Source: Nostoc sp. HK-01 (lineage in GTDB: Bacteria; Cyanobacteriota; Cyanobacteriia; Cyanobacteriales; Nostocaceae). From it: a stretch of 64,000 nucleotides of DNA. The stretch covers positions 1,054,001 to 1,118,000 of the forward strand of contig AP018318.1 in the NCBI GenBank assembly GCA_003990705.1. Direction: 5' to 3'. A program made the translations under genes and the position numbers. The notes beneath the pieces were generated by a model that saw nothing but the letters and a program-made list of their open reading frames with translations, was not told where the DNA came from and ran no database searches. Shown here one piece after another: positions 36,257-44,741 of this stretch; the stretch's first letter is position 1; each line of letters begins with the position of its first letter.

Positions 36257-36963
36257 TTTTCAAATAACTCATTTTGTAATGCTTGTTGTAGTTGAGTATC
36301 TTCTAAAGACGCTGGCAGAAATTGTTCTACGCGAAACAAACCATAACGTCCTTCTAGTTCTACTGGCCCTACTAATTGCCCAGAACTGGCAACATCAATT
36401 GCCGCCCGTAATGTGTCTGGCATTGTGCCACGGCTGATTGCTCCCATCATGCCGTTCATGATGCGATCTTCTGTGAGGGAATATTCTCTGGCTAGTTGTT
36501 CAAAACTGCCTCCTTCTTCGATTTGGGTTCTGAGTTCTTCACAAAGTTCTTGGCTTTCAACAATAATGCGAGAGATAACAACCCGATCTAAAAAAATTTT
36601 TCTTTCAATAAAGTACTCAGGAATGCTAGTTTGAGTGACTACTGTTTTGAGTTTTTCTAATTTAAAACCCAAGGTAATTGATGAATGAAATGTTTCATAA
36701 TCTGTACCATTTGTTTGTAACCATTCTTGAAAAGTTTGTGGTTGAGTTAGTTGATTTTTTAACCGAAAGTCAATAACTGCTTGTTCTGTTAAAGCTGGGT
36801 TGATATCTAAATCATCTCTAGTTTGGATTTCTTGCTCAATCACATACTGACGGAGAATATCGCCAATAAACTGTGATAATTTGCCAGAAGCTTGCAGATA
36901 TTTTACTGCCTGTGTGATTGAGAGTGGATGATCATTTATTGACAGAAATGATAAAGATTCCAT
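36205..36963 (-). CDS. Parvulin-type peptidylprolyl isomerase
   Basis: 252 residues. N-terminal helical chaperone-like part (about 1-130) and a parvulin domain (about 130-225: VVISRIIVESQELCEELRTQIEEGGSFEQLAREYSL, GMMGAISRGTMPDTLRAAI, GPVELEGRYGLFRVEQFLP). No signal peptide is visible, so it probably acts in the cytoplasm. It is translationally coupled to the ABC exporter (52-bp overlap). This suggests it prepares or folds the exported peptide; parvulins beside such exporters recur in cyanobacteria. Confidence 0.85.
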   Translation of the reverse strand: MESLSFLSINDHPLSITQAVKYLQASGKLSQFIGDILRQYVIEQEIQTRDDLDINPALTEQAVIDFRLKNQLTQPQTFQEWLQTNGTDYETFHSSITLGFKLEKLKTVVTQTSIPEYFIERKIFLDRVVISRIIVESQELCEELRTQIEEGGSFEQLAREYSLTEDRIMNGMMGAISRGTMPDTLRAAIDVASSGQLVGPVELEGRYGLFRVEQFLPASLEDTQLQQALQNELFEKWLAEKIQKLTVKLQMG

Positions 36964-37098
36964 GAATTAACTCAAGAAAAACAGCTAAAATTTCATAATT
37001 GACGGCTACCTGAACTGTGTCAGGAGTCAGCATAGAAAATTATGGCAACTACACTGTTAATGTGTTACCTAAAAATATGTCTAAATTCCACTAGTTAA

Positions 37099-37896
37099 CT
37101 AGCCGATCGTAATTGTCCACAACCAAGCAAAGAGGATGGCGGCGATCGCACCAATTAACGTATTTAAAATATTGACTAATTCATTCGTCAGCCAAGTATA
37201 TTTAGTTTGCAGTGTGGCTCCAATAACACTTTCTAAATTGGTCGCAATAAAAGCCGCTAAGATACACCACAAAATCCCTAGTGAGTCGATCAATCCTACC
37301 GTCCAACCAACGCAGGCGATCGCGATCGATGCCACCACACCAGCTAATGTTCCTTCTAAACTAACTGCGCCTTCTGTACCTCGCGGTACTGGTTGCAGTG
37401 TGGTAATTAAAAATGTACTTTTACCATAGGCTTTCCCGACTTCGCTGGCTGATGTGTCAGATAGCTTGGTGCTAAAACTCGCTACATAGCCCAACAATAG
37501 CAGGGACACAGGATGGGGAACTAGAGACTGGGAATTAGCTACTATAAATCCCGAATTGATGATTCCTACACCCAAAGCACATAATGCTGCGGTTAATGCT
37601 GAACCCCAAACATTTTCCGGGCCTCTTGCACCAGAACGCTTTTCGGCTATACCTTGCGCTTCTTTCTCTGCCATACCAATGCGCGTCACTCCTGAACCCA
37701 CCAGGAAATAAAACGCCACTACTAGATATCCTTGCCAACCTACAGTTCCCCAAACTAGTACACCCAGTATCCAGGCGTGGAATAACCCCGCTGGGGTGAG
37801 CAGCTTTTTCGGAGCAATCCAAACTAAACCCAATAAAATGGCGTTTAATCCTACTCCCACTAACCAGGGATTCGCAGAGTCAATTAAAGGTAACAT
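37099..37896 (-). CDS. DUF92 / TIGR00297 membrane protein (phytyl-phosphate kinase-like)
   Basis: 265 residues, about seven membrane segments. Family signature: KKLLTPAGLFHAWILGVLVWG, GARGPENVWGSALTAA, SFSTKLSDTSASEVGKAYGKSTFLITTLQPVPRGTEGAVSLEGTLAG. The plant homologue VTE6 phosphorylates phytyl phosphate for tocopherol and phylloquinone synthesis, so salvage of chlorophyll-derived phytol is the likely role here. This is inferred from the family; no neighbour supports it directly. Confidence 0.85.
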   Translation of the reverse strand: MLPLIDSANPWLVGVGLNAILLGLVWIAPKKLLTPAGLFHAWILGVLVWGTVGWQGYLVVAFYFLVGSGVTRIGMAEKEAQGIAEKRSGARGPENVWGSALTAALCALGVGIINSGFIVANSQSLVPHPVSLLLLGYVASFSTKLSDTSASEVGKAYGKSTFLITTLQPVPRGTEGAVSLEGTLAGVVASIAIACVGWTVGLIDSLGILWCILAAFIATNLESVIGATLQTKYTWLTNELVNILNTLIGAIAAILFAWLWTITIG

Positions 37897-38412
37897 TAGC
37901 AGTGAATCACAAGTAATGTTGTCATTGGCAGCATATCAACAGAATAACCAATTTTCGACCTTAGATGTTACCTCTCATTCTTTAATTTTAAAAGTGCATA
38001 GATTCTCTTACTTTTACTAGTGGTGAGAGAAAAAACAGGCAAGACAAAGAACAAATTTTTTAGCTAGAACAAGTCAGGAGTCAGAAGCATAATTTCTGTT
38101 GTTAATTTTTAGTTATGTAGCTCATAACCTTAGAAGCTGCTGTAAATATCGCTATCAGCATATAAGTGACAGCAATATAAAACTGTGTTGCACTTAACCA
38201 CAAACAAGTTTTTAGCGCATAAATTGTAGATATAGCAGGTTACAAGTTACAGAGTTAAAGCATTAGAGACTTTCATTAATCATTTGTCTCTTGTCAATAC
38301 AAATGACCAATGACTAATAATCAAGGACGACCTTTACGGATGATTCTGTAATTTAGACGTGTTTTAGCTTACCTTGGCTATACATATAGTACAAATCTAG
38401 TAAACATTAGTT
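37897..38412. other. Intergenic, with a short repeat remnant
   Basis: AT-rich. A short ATTTGTC/AATGACCAATGAC repeat occurs at about 38283-38320. No ORF or RNA gene seen. Confidence 0.5.
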
Positions 38413-38844
38413 ATGAGTCAACCTATATTCCATCTGGCTTTTCCGGTTAGTGATATCCAACAGACAAAAGCTTATTATGTCGATGGTTTGGGCTGTATTC
38501 CTGGGAGGGAAAACCCTCACGCGCTGATTCTCAATCTTTATGGACACCAACTAGTAGCACACACTACCAAAGAAATTTTAACTAGACAACGTACTATATA
38601 CCCCAGACACTTTGGGTTAATTTTTACTCAGGAAAGTGACTGGGAAAACTTGTTAAATAAAGCACAACTGCACCAACTTTTGTTTCGGGAAGAAGCGAAG
38701 GATCGCTTTGTTGGTTCTCCTTTAGAGCATCGGACTTTCTTTTTAGAAGATCCTTTTTATAATTTGCTGGAGTTTAAATATTACCGCTATCCAGAGGCAA
38801 TATTTGGTAGTTATGAGTATACCCAAATTGGCGATCGCTCTTAA
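38413..38844 (+). CDS. VOC (glyoxalase/dioxygenase) family protein
   Basis: 143 residues, two beta-alpha-beta-beta-beta units. HLAFPVSDIQQTKAYYVDGLGC starts the first, and HRTFFLEDPFYNLLEFKYYR ends the second with a metal-ligand-type His and Glu. The Q/H-x-E metal pattern is present, but the reaction cannot be assigned. Single gene. Confidence 0.85.
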   Translation: MSQPIFHLAFPVSDIQQTKAYYVDGLGCIPGRENPHALILNLYGHQLVAHTTKEILTRQRTIYPRHFGLIFTQESDWENLLNKAQLHQLLFREEAKDRFVGSPLEHRTFFLEDPFYNLLEFKYYRYPEAIFGSYEYTQIGDRS

Positions 38845-38919
38845 AATTAGCACTTACATATAAAAACGCAAAATCAAGTTTTGGGTAAGGATGTAGGAGT
38901 TTAAGTATCCAAAAACCCC

Positions 38920-39606
38920 TTACACTCTTTCACCCCTAAGCCCAGTCTCCATCGACAATCTTTGTGCGTCATTCCGGTTAATATTTCGTATGGGTTCGGC
39001 TAAGGCTGTGGCGACTGCGGCTAAACTCCTAGAGTCGGTTAACATCCAAGGGTGCGATGCTGCGGGGATAATTACTTCTGTACCTATGGGCATTTGCGAA
39101 CTTTTTGCTGGCACAATCATCAAATCATAAGGTGTCCAAATTGAGGTAAAGTTCAATTGCTTGAGCATTACAGCGTCAGAGTTTAAATCCTTGAGGAAGT
39201 TACTGTGAGGACGCATTTGTTCACAACCTGGCAGCCAAGAACCATAAGCCACTACAGTTCCATAATGAGGGGATGAAATGGTGATAAACCGCTGTACGCG
39301 CTCAATTCCTTGCAGTCGTTGGACATAATAACGACTGACAATTCCGCCCATACTGAAACCAACTATATCTAGTTTTTGTTCTGGTTCAAAGGTCACATTA
39401 ATATAATCAGCTACTTGCTGCGCCAACACATCCAGACCCACATCACCGTTATTAGGTACTAAATTTAGAGCATACACAGACCAACCCTTATCTTGTAAAT
39501 AATTTTGCATTTTGCGGAATACTGCTTCTGTATCCCCAATACCGTGTATTAATAAGACTGGGTTGTGCGTTTGATGAATTTTGTTCATTGCCTGATTCAC
39601 TTGCAT
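38920..39606 (-). CDS. Lipase/esterase, alpha/beta hydrolase
   Basis: 228 residues. HNPVLLIHGIGDTEAVFRKM gives the oxyanion-loop His-Gly, and GFSMGG the nucleophile Ser. The catalytic His is probably in AASHPWMLTD. Similar to triacylglycerol lipases of the EstA/LipA (Bacillus) group. No signal peptide is seen, so it is probably cytosolic. Substrate unknown. Met7 is an alternative start. Confidence 0.85.
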   Translation of the reverse strand: MQVNQAMNKIHQTHNPVLLIHGIGDTEAVFRKMQNYLQDKGWSVYALNLVPNNGDVGLDVLAQQVADYINVTFEPEQKLDIVGFSMGGIVSRYYVQRLQGIERVQRFITISSPHYGTVVAYGSWLPGCEQMRPHSNFLKDLNSDAVMLKQLNFTSIWTPYDLMIVPAKSSQMPIGTEVIIPAASHPWMLTDSRSLAAVATALAEPIRNINRNDAQRLSMETGLRGERV

Positions 39607-39986
39607 GAGTCTGTCAAAAATCTAGCTGAGTTATCTTGCTATCTGTGAATGAGCTATGACACTCACATCACTGGCGTGGATCTAAATATTTGCTTCACAG
39701 TTATTTATATATTTACTCAAGCTGAAATGTTAATTTTTATTAAGCTAACTTTCATAATCTTGCTTATAGTTACAGTAAAATTTAATAATGAGTCTTGATA
39801 TATACGGGCGGCAAGTGCCTGAAAAATCAAAGACATTTGCTCTGTAGTCTTACTCCAGTGTTGCTCAAACACTAAACTATAAAGCTAGTCAAAGTAATAG
39901 TACAGTGCAAAAAAATGTAGCATTAAGCTGCAATTTTTAACATTACGGTCAGATTTACAGAATTATAGAAGGCAGGAGAAATTCTA
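39607..39986. other. Intergenic upstream of the Ala-rich gene
   Basis: 380 bp, AT-rich, with no ORF or clear palindrome. GGCAGGAG 9 nt before 39987 is a good ribosome site. Confidence 0.5.
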
Positions 39987-40448
39987 ATGTTCGGTTTTAT
40001 CAAAAATTTAATTGCTGGGATTTTAGGCTTCTTCACAGGGTTGTTAGGTGGCAAAAAGAAAAAAAATGGGGGCTACTACTTACAATTAGATGAGAGTGGT
40101 GCAGAAGTAACTCCAGCACCAGCACCTAAAGCCGCACCAGCACCTAAAGCTGCACCAGCAGCAGCCTCTAATGGTACAAAAGCTACAGCAAAAGCGCCTG
40201 AGCCAGCGAAAAAACCCGCCGCTGCTCCAAAAGCAGCCAAAGTAGAAGCATCTAAAAATGGCAAAGCTGCACCAGCTGAGCCAGCAAAGGCTCCCGCGGC
40301 GGTAGCTGTGAAGAAAGAACCAACCGAAACAACATTTGCACCCAAATATTTAACGCCTACTGCTACCAATGGTCGCCGCCGTCCAGGCGCTAATATGAGT
40401 TCTTTCTTAGACATGGCCAGTCAAGTTAAAACTCCTAACCAAGCTTAG
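39987..40448 (+). CDS. Ala/Pro/Lys-rich low-complexity protein with amphipathic N-terminus
   Basis: 153 residues. The first 22 residues form a hydrophobic, Gly-rich helix (MFGFIKNLIAGILGFFTGLL) suited to membrane contact, followed by KKKK. Residues about 43-110 are histone-H1-like repeats of APAPKAAPA, KAPEPAKKPAAAPKAAK. The C-terminal 35 residues (FAPKYLTPTATNGRRRPG, MSSFLDMASQVK) look conserved rather than low-complexity. The function is unknown. It may be a linker or scaffold protein at the thylakoid or plasma membrane, or bind nucleic acid. Strong ribosome site. Confidence 0.75.
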   Translation: MFGFIKNLIAGILGFFTGLLGGKKKKNGGYYLQLDESGAEVTPAPAPKAAPAPKAAPAAASNGTKATAKAPEPAKKPAAAPKAAKVEASKNGKAAPAEPAKAPAAVAVKKEPTETTFAPKYLTPTATNGRRRPGANMSSFLDMASQVKTPNQA

Positions 40449-40452
40449 TGAT

Positions 40453-41544
40453 TCAATTTTCATTGTGAGCGATCGCCGAGCATTTATGAAATACTAATCC
40501 GCTGTACAACTGAAAAGCAGCATCCCAATTTGTCGGTTCTCGGCGAAACAGATGTATATGGGGTGTGATATTGTTTAACATTTCTGTTTGATCTAAAATC
40601 GTCTCCGCAAAAGGTGTGAAATCTGACCAAAGCTTCACTTGTGGTAAATGCTGCTCTAACCAGTTGAGTACTTGATTCCAGTTAATTCTGATAGTATTTT
40701 GACTAGGTTGGGCAGCAATTTCTACACCTTGTTGGAAATCATAACTATGATCAGATAGTCGCAGAATGCAGCGTCGCCCAGGTATGTGTAGATCACAAAA
40801 CTGAGCATAGTCTTGAGTTTGAGTTTTCCGTTCTAACTTGTGACGCGCATCAATATCGACAACTTCCTCAAAAATCGGTAATAGTCCAACTACTCTAGCT
40901 TGTACTTCTGACCAATTAAAAGTTAAAGAACCAAGTTGATTAGTTTGGTTGCGACAAGCAACAGTAGCTTGTTGAGCAGATTCCGAAAAATATTCGACTT
41001 GATAAACTTGTATTTGTTGAACTGCGGCGATTGTTGTCCAAAAACAAGGAATTCCCGCTGCTTTTAGCTGTTCACCATAAAATTTCAACACTCCCACTTG
41101 TCCAGAGCGATAGACTTTCCAACTCCGACTGGGTATAACGAGCCTCGCTGTATAAGCGTCTAGCTGCATAATTTGAGCAAATTTAGCGATAACTGTAGAC
41201 TTTTGCTCCTGATTCAAAGGTTCTAGTACGAGTACTCCTGGTTCACTACTGTTAGGCTCGGCTGTAGCTTTAGCAATAGCACGTTGTCTTTCTTCTTGTT
41301 CAACTTCTTGGAGACGTTGTAAACCTTGACGTGTTTGGGTAACGATTTTGGTATTGGTGGTACTCCGCAACAACTGGCGATAAATTTTCTCGGCATCCTG
41401 TCGTTTATGAGATACTTCGTAAAGTCTGCCAAGATAAAATTGCACCCAAGGATTATCGGGTGATTCTTTTAACAGTTGTTGGAGTAATTTCGCAGCTGTG
41501 TGATAATCTTTACGGTCAAAAGCGATCGCAACACGCTCAATCAT
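40453..41544 (-). CDS. Tetratricopeptide-repeat protein
   Basis: 363 residues. Two TPR units at the N-terminus (about 1-75: DYHTAAKLLQQLLKESPDNPWVQFYLGRLYEV, RQDAEKIYRQLLRS), a charged helix (EVEQEERQRAIAKA), then about 260 residues of unrecognised mixed structure. The latter includes AKFAQIMQLDAYTARLVIPSRSWKVYR and CDLHIPGRRCILRLSDHSYDF. It ends 5 bp after the facing Ala-rich gene (convergent). It follows rsmE by about 50 bp on the same strand and may be co-transcribed. Confidence 0.8.
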   Translation of the reverse strand: MIERVAIAFDRKDYHTAAKLLQQLLKESPDNPWVQFYLGRLYEVSHKRQDAEKIYRQLLRSTTNTKIVTQTRQGLQRLQEVEQEERQRAIAKATAEPNSSEPGVLVLEPLNQEQKSTVIAKFAQIMQLDAYTARLVIPSRSWKVYRSGQVGVLKFYGEQLKAAGIPCFWTTIAAVQQIQVYQVEYFSESAQQATVACRNQTNQLGSLTFNWSEVQARVVGLLPIFEEVVDIDARHKLERKTQTQDYAQFCDLHIPGRRCILRLSDHSYDFQQGVEIAAQPSQNTIRINWNQVLNWLEQHLPQVKLWSDFTPFAETILDQTEMLNNITPHIHLFRREPTNWDAAFQLYSGLVFHKCSAIAHNEN

Positions 41545-41597
41545 AGTTTCTTTCCCTGCATCCCCGCGTTTGCTTGGATTGACGCGAGATATATCAT

Positions 41598-42326
41598 TTA
41601 TACTTCATACGCTGCGGTAACTATGGATAAAGCCACAATAGGTGCAGTAACAGCGCGGAGGACACGACGACCGAGGGATACGGCTTGAAAGCCAGATGCG
41701 ATCGCATTTTCAATTTCTGTTTCTGTCCACCCACCTTCGGGGCCTGTAGCAATAATTAGTTCTTGGTCATTTGTCCTTTTTCCGTTCTTGGGTAAGCAAT
41801 TAAGTAAGTGAGGATAATTACCACGCGCCTCACAGATATACTTACTCTTGACTATTGACTCTTGACTATTGACCCTTGACATAAAAGCCACTGGTTCTAA
41901 AATTGTCGGGACAAACGCTCGTTCCGATTGTTCAGCGGCTTCCGCGGCGATGCGTCGCCAACGTTCGATTTTTTGGGGACTAGGATGAAGGAGAGTGCGA
42001 TCGCTCATCACCGGAGCAATACAAGTTACACCAATTTCCGTACAGCAGCGGACAACTTCATCAAAGCCATTGCCTTTGGGCAAAGCTACTATCAACGTAA
42101 TTGATACAGGTAATTCCGCTTCTACGGAAAGTGTTTCTAAAACCTGCGCTTGTTCCCCTGTTAGCTGCGCCAACCACCATTTACCCATACCATCCATTGC
42201 AATAAAGCGATCGCCCTCACGCAAACGCAAGACACGTCCGAGATAATGTAGTTGTTGGGGTGTAAGTAAAATTTGGTCTTGTTGAAATTGAGAAAGTGCG
42301 ATCGCAATTCGTTGTAGTTGAGCCAT
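41598..42326 (-). CDS. rsmE: 16S rRNA (uracil1498-N3)-methyltransferase
   Basis: Methylates U1498 of 16S rRNA with SAM. 242 residues. PUA-like N-terminus (QILLTPQQLHYLGRVLRLREGDRFIAMDG) and SPOUT core: VALPKGNGFDEVVRCCTEIGVTCIAPVMSDRT, WRRIAAEAAEQSERAFVP, IATGPEGGWTETEIENA, VSLGRRVLRAVTA. Two linkers in the core (SRVNSQESIVKSK and KNGKRTNDQ) are encoded by short tandem repeats like those found between genes (about 41765-41785 and 41850-41880). Confidence 0.93.
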   Translation of the reverse strand: MAQLQRIAIALSQFQQDQILLTPQQLHYLGRVLRLREGDRFIAMDGMGKWWLAQLTGEQAQVLETLSVEAELPVSITLIVALPKGNGFDEVVRCCTEIGVTCIAPVMSDRTLLHPSPQKIERWRRIAAEAAEQSERAFVPTILEPVAFMSRVNSQESIVKSKYICEARGNYPHLLNCLPKNGKRTNDQELIIATGPEGGWTETEIENAIASGFQAVSLGRRVLRAVTAPIVALSIVTAAYEV

Positions 42327-42376
42327 GCTAAATTACTTATGTCCAGAGGAAATAGGCAAAAATGTTTTTGCCTGTA

Positions 42377-43768
42377 CTAGACAATGTTTGCACCAGATAC
42401 TGTTTTTTTCCCATCTTCAGCAGCGTTCAACTGGATTCGCTTGATTTCCACCTTCAGCCCATTTTCTGGACGTAACGTAATTGAAGGCTGCGGTACAATT
42501 GGATATCCTGGCACTAAATCTATTTGGAAGCTTTGAGCAATCGTCGCTAGTAATAAAGCCGCTTCCATCTGAGCGAAACCTTTACCAATGCAAATTCTTG
42601 GCCCATCACCAAAAGGAATATATACTCCTTTAGGTAGTTGTTTTTCTAACTCTTCTGTCCAGCGTTCTGGCTGAAAAACTTCGGGGTTCTCAAAATATTT
42701 GGGATGACGGTGCATTACCCATTGGCTAATCATGATTGATGTACCTTGGGGAATTTCGTAATCGCCAATTTGTGTATCTACTGCGGCTTCTCGTCCCATC
42801 AGAGATACGGGAGGATATAAGCGCATTGATTCTTTAATTACTCGCTGTGTATACACCAGCTTTCCTAGGTCTTCTAGAGTTGGTAACTTTCCTTGCAGGA
42901 CTTGACAAAGTTCCGATTGTAATTTTTCACGGACTTGGGGATTTTGTGATAAAAGCATCCACGTCCAAGATAAAGTATTGGCGGTAGTTTCATGACCTGC
43001 CAACATTAAGGTAGCGACTTCATCCCGCAGCAATTTATCATCCATCTGCTGACCTGTTTGTTCGTCTTTCGCTTCCATTAACATCGTCAACAAATCATTA
43101 GTTTTTTCTTTGCTATTGCGACGTTGTTGAATCAGTTTGTAGATAGCTTCATTCATTTGAGCAATAGCCTGACGATAACTGATGTTTTCTGGTCTAGGGA
43201 ACCACTCCCACACCAGAAAATTTTGCTTGCGCTTACTTTCAAACCAGTTCATTGCTACATCCAGTGCATGAGCCACCACCTTTGCTTCTCCAGCATCCAC
43301 CTCAGCGCTAAATATGCACTTCATCACAATTTCTAAAGTCAACCGCATCATATCTGCATGGATATCATGGGTTTCACCATCGCCCCAACGTTGCAGCATC
43401 TGGTTGGTGTAATCCACCATGATTTGGCTATAGACATTAATTCGCTTTTGGTGAAATACTGGTTGAGCAAGACGACGCTGCCAAAACCAAGATTCGCCTT
43501 CTGCTGTTAATAAACCTTCTCCTAGCAGAGTTTTTAAACTACGTAAGCCTCGGCTTTTAATAAAATCAGTGCGATTTTTGAGAACTTCTTCTATGTAGTC
43601 GGGGTTAGTGACTAAACAAGCAGGTGTTAATCCCAACTGCAAAGGCACAATATCACCATAATCACGACAACGGCTGAGAAATCCTAATGGATCTTGCCCC
43701 AGTTGCTGGAGATGACCAACAATAGAATTAACTGGCGGTGCTGATAACTCAAATACATCTTTAGACAT
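42377..43768 (-). CDS. Cytochrome P450
   Basis: 463 residues. I-helix oxygen-activation motif AGHETTANT, ESMRLYPPVSLMGR with the ExxR pair, PERW, and heme-cysteine loop FGDGPRICIGKGFAQ. Soluble type without a membrane anchor, as in cyanobacteria, so it uses ferredoxin-type partners. Overall it resembles class E P450s (CYP110-like and fatty-acid or terpenoid hydroxylases). The substrate cannot be given. Single gene. Confidence 0.92.
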   Translation of the reverse strand: MSKDVFELSAPPVNSIVGHLQQLGQDPLGFLSRCRDYGDIVPLQLGLTPACLVTNPDYIEEVLKNRTDFIKSRGLRSLKTLLGEGLLTAEGESWFWQRRLAQPVFHQKRINVYSQIMVDYTNQMLQRWGDGETHDIHADMMRLTLEIVMKCIFSAEVDAGEAKVVAHALDVAMNWFESKRKQNFLVWEWFPRPENISYRQAIAQMNEAIYKLIQQRRNSKEKTNDLLTMLMEAKDEQTGQQMDDKLLRDEVATLMLAGHETTANTLSWTWMLLSQNPQVREKLQSELCQVLQGKLPTLEDLGKLVYTQRVIKESMRLYPPVSLMGREAAVDTQIGDYEIPQGTSIMISQWVMHRHPKYFENPEVFQPERWTEELEKQLPKGVYIPFGDGPRICIGKGFAQMEAALLLATIAQSFQIDLVPGYPIVPQPSITLRPENGLKVEIKRIQLNAAEDGKKTVSGANIV

Positions 43769-43941
43769 AGAAAAAATCCTTCAGGTTTGTATCTCCTCAA
43801 GAAGATTAGTTCAGAATTGAGATAAATTCTTCAATAGATAGAGGTATTTAAGTATGTCGGTAGAAATAAAAATCTGGTCATTCAATTTATTGAAATATCC
43901 AAATTCTCAGTCTCACTACACCTCTACATCAAACAATTCAT

Positions 43942-44652
43942 TCACGAAGCTAAACTCATAACAGAATTATTAGTCAATTTGCCATCTTCCATATAGACAA
44001 TGCGATCTGCAATATCCAGAATTCGGTTATCGTGAGTTACAAGTAAAATAGTACAGCCTTGTTCTTTGGCTAATGTCTGCATCAAGGTGACAACATCTCG
44101 TCCAGATTTGCTATCTAAGGCGGCGGTTGGTTCGTCAGCCAGAACAATTTGCGGATTGTTGACTAAAGCCCGCGCGATCGCTACTCTTTGTTTTTGTCCT
44201 CCAGACAAATCATCAGGATAATAGTTCAGACGATGACCTAAGCCAACTAAGTCCAGCATTTGTGCTGAACGCTCTAGCATCTGCTTCACTGACAAATTAT
44301 TATGTAATTCTAAAGCCATCTTGACGTTTTGGACAGCAGTTAAGCTATTGTGTAAGTTGTGTGCTTGAAAAATATAACCGTTGTGTCTGCGGGCTAAAGT
44401 CAATTCTGCTGCATTAGCACCACAAAGTTCTTGTTGTAAAACTTTCAAACTTCCACCAACTTGAGCAGAACGCAGTCCCCCAATTAAGGTGAGTAAGGTA
44501 GTTTTACCAGAACCCGAAGGCCCGGTCATAATCACAATTTCGCCAGTATTTATTTCTAAGTTAACATCAAACAAAACTTGTTTTTGTAATTGACCTTTAC
44601 CAAAGTAATGGTTGAGATTCTGAATAGAAATGACAGCTTCTTTAGTCATCAT
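43942..44652 (-). CDS. devA: DevA-type ABC exporter ATP-binding protein
   Basis: 236 residues. Walker A GPSGSGKTTLL, signature LSGGQKQRVAIARA, Walker B IVLADEPTAALD, switch ILLVTHDNRILDIADRI. It is of the LolD/MacB/DevA group. Third gene in the devB-devC-devA operon, 89 bp after devC. DevBCA systems export glycolipids or other envelope material through a TolC-like channel in heterocyst-formers. Which substrate this paralog handles is not clear; the TetR neighbour suggests inducible efflux rather than the heterocyst operon. Confidence 0.92.
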   Translation of the reverse strand: MMTKEAVISIQNLNHYFGKGQLQKQVLFDVNLEINTGEIVIMTGPSGSGKTTLLTLIGGLRSAQVGGSLKVLQQELCGANAAELTLARRHNGYIFQAHNLHNSLTAVQNVKMALELHNNLSVKQMLERSAQMLDLVGLGHRLNYYPDDLSGGQKQRVAIARALVNNPQIVLADEPTAALDSKSGRDVVTLMQTLAKEQGCTILLVTHDNRILDIADRIVYMEDGKLTNNSVMSLAS

Positions 44653-44741
44653 ATTAAATAGCGGTCAAGAATTGGTTACACAAAGATTGATAAAAATGAG
44701 GCTGGATAGAAAGTAATATTTTTACTCAGCAGTTTGTTTGC

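Noticed and set aside
40076-40414. 112-codon antisense ORF of Ala/Gly-rich type
   Set aside because: Mirror image of the Ala/Pro/Lys repeat gene, which has the strong ribosome site.
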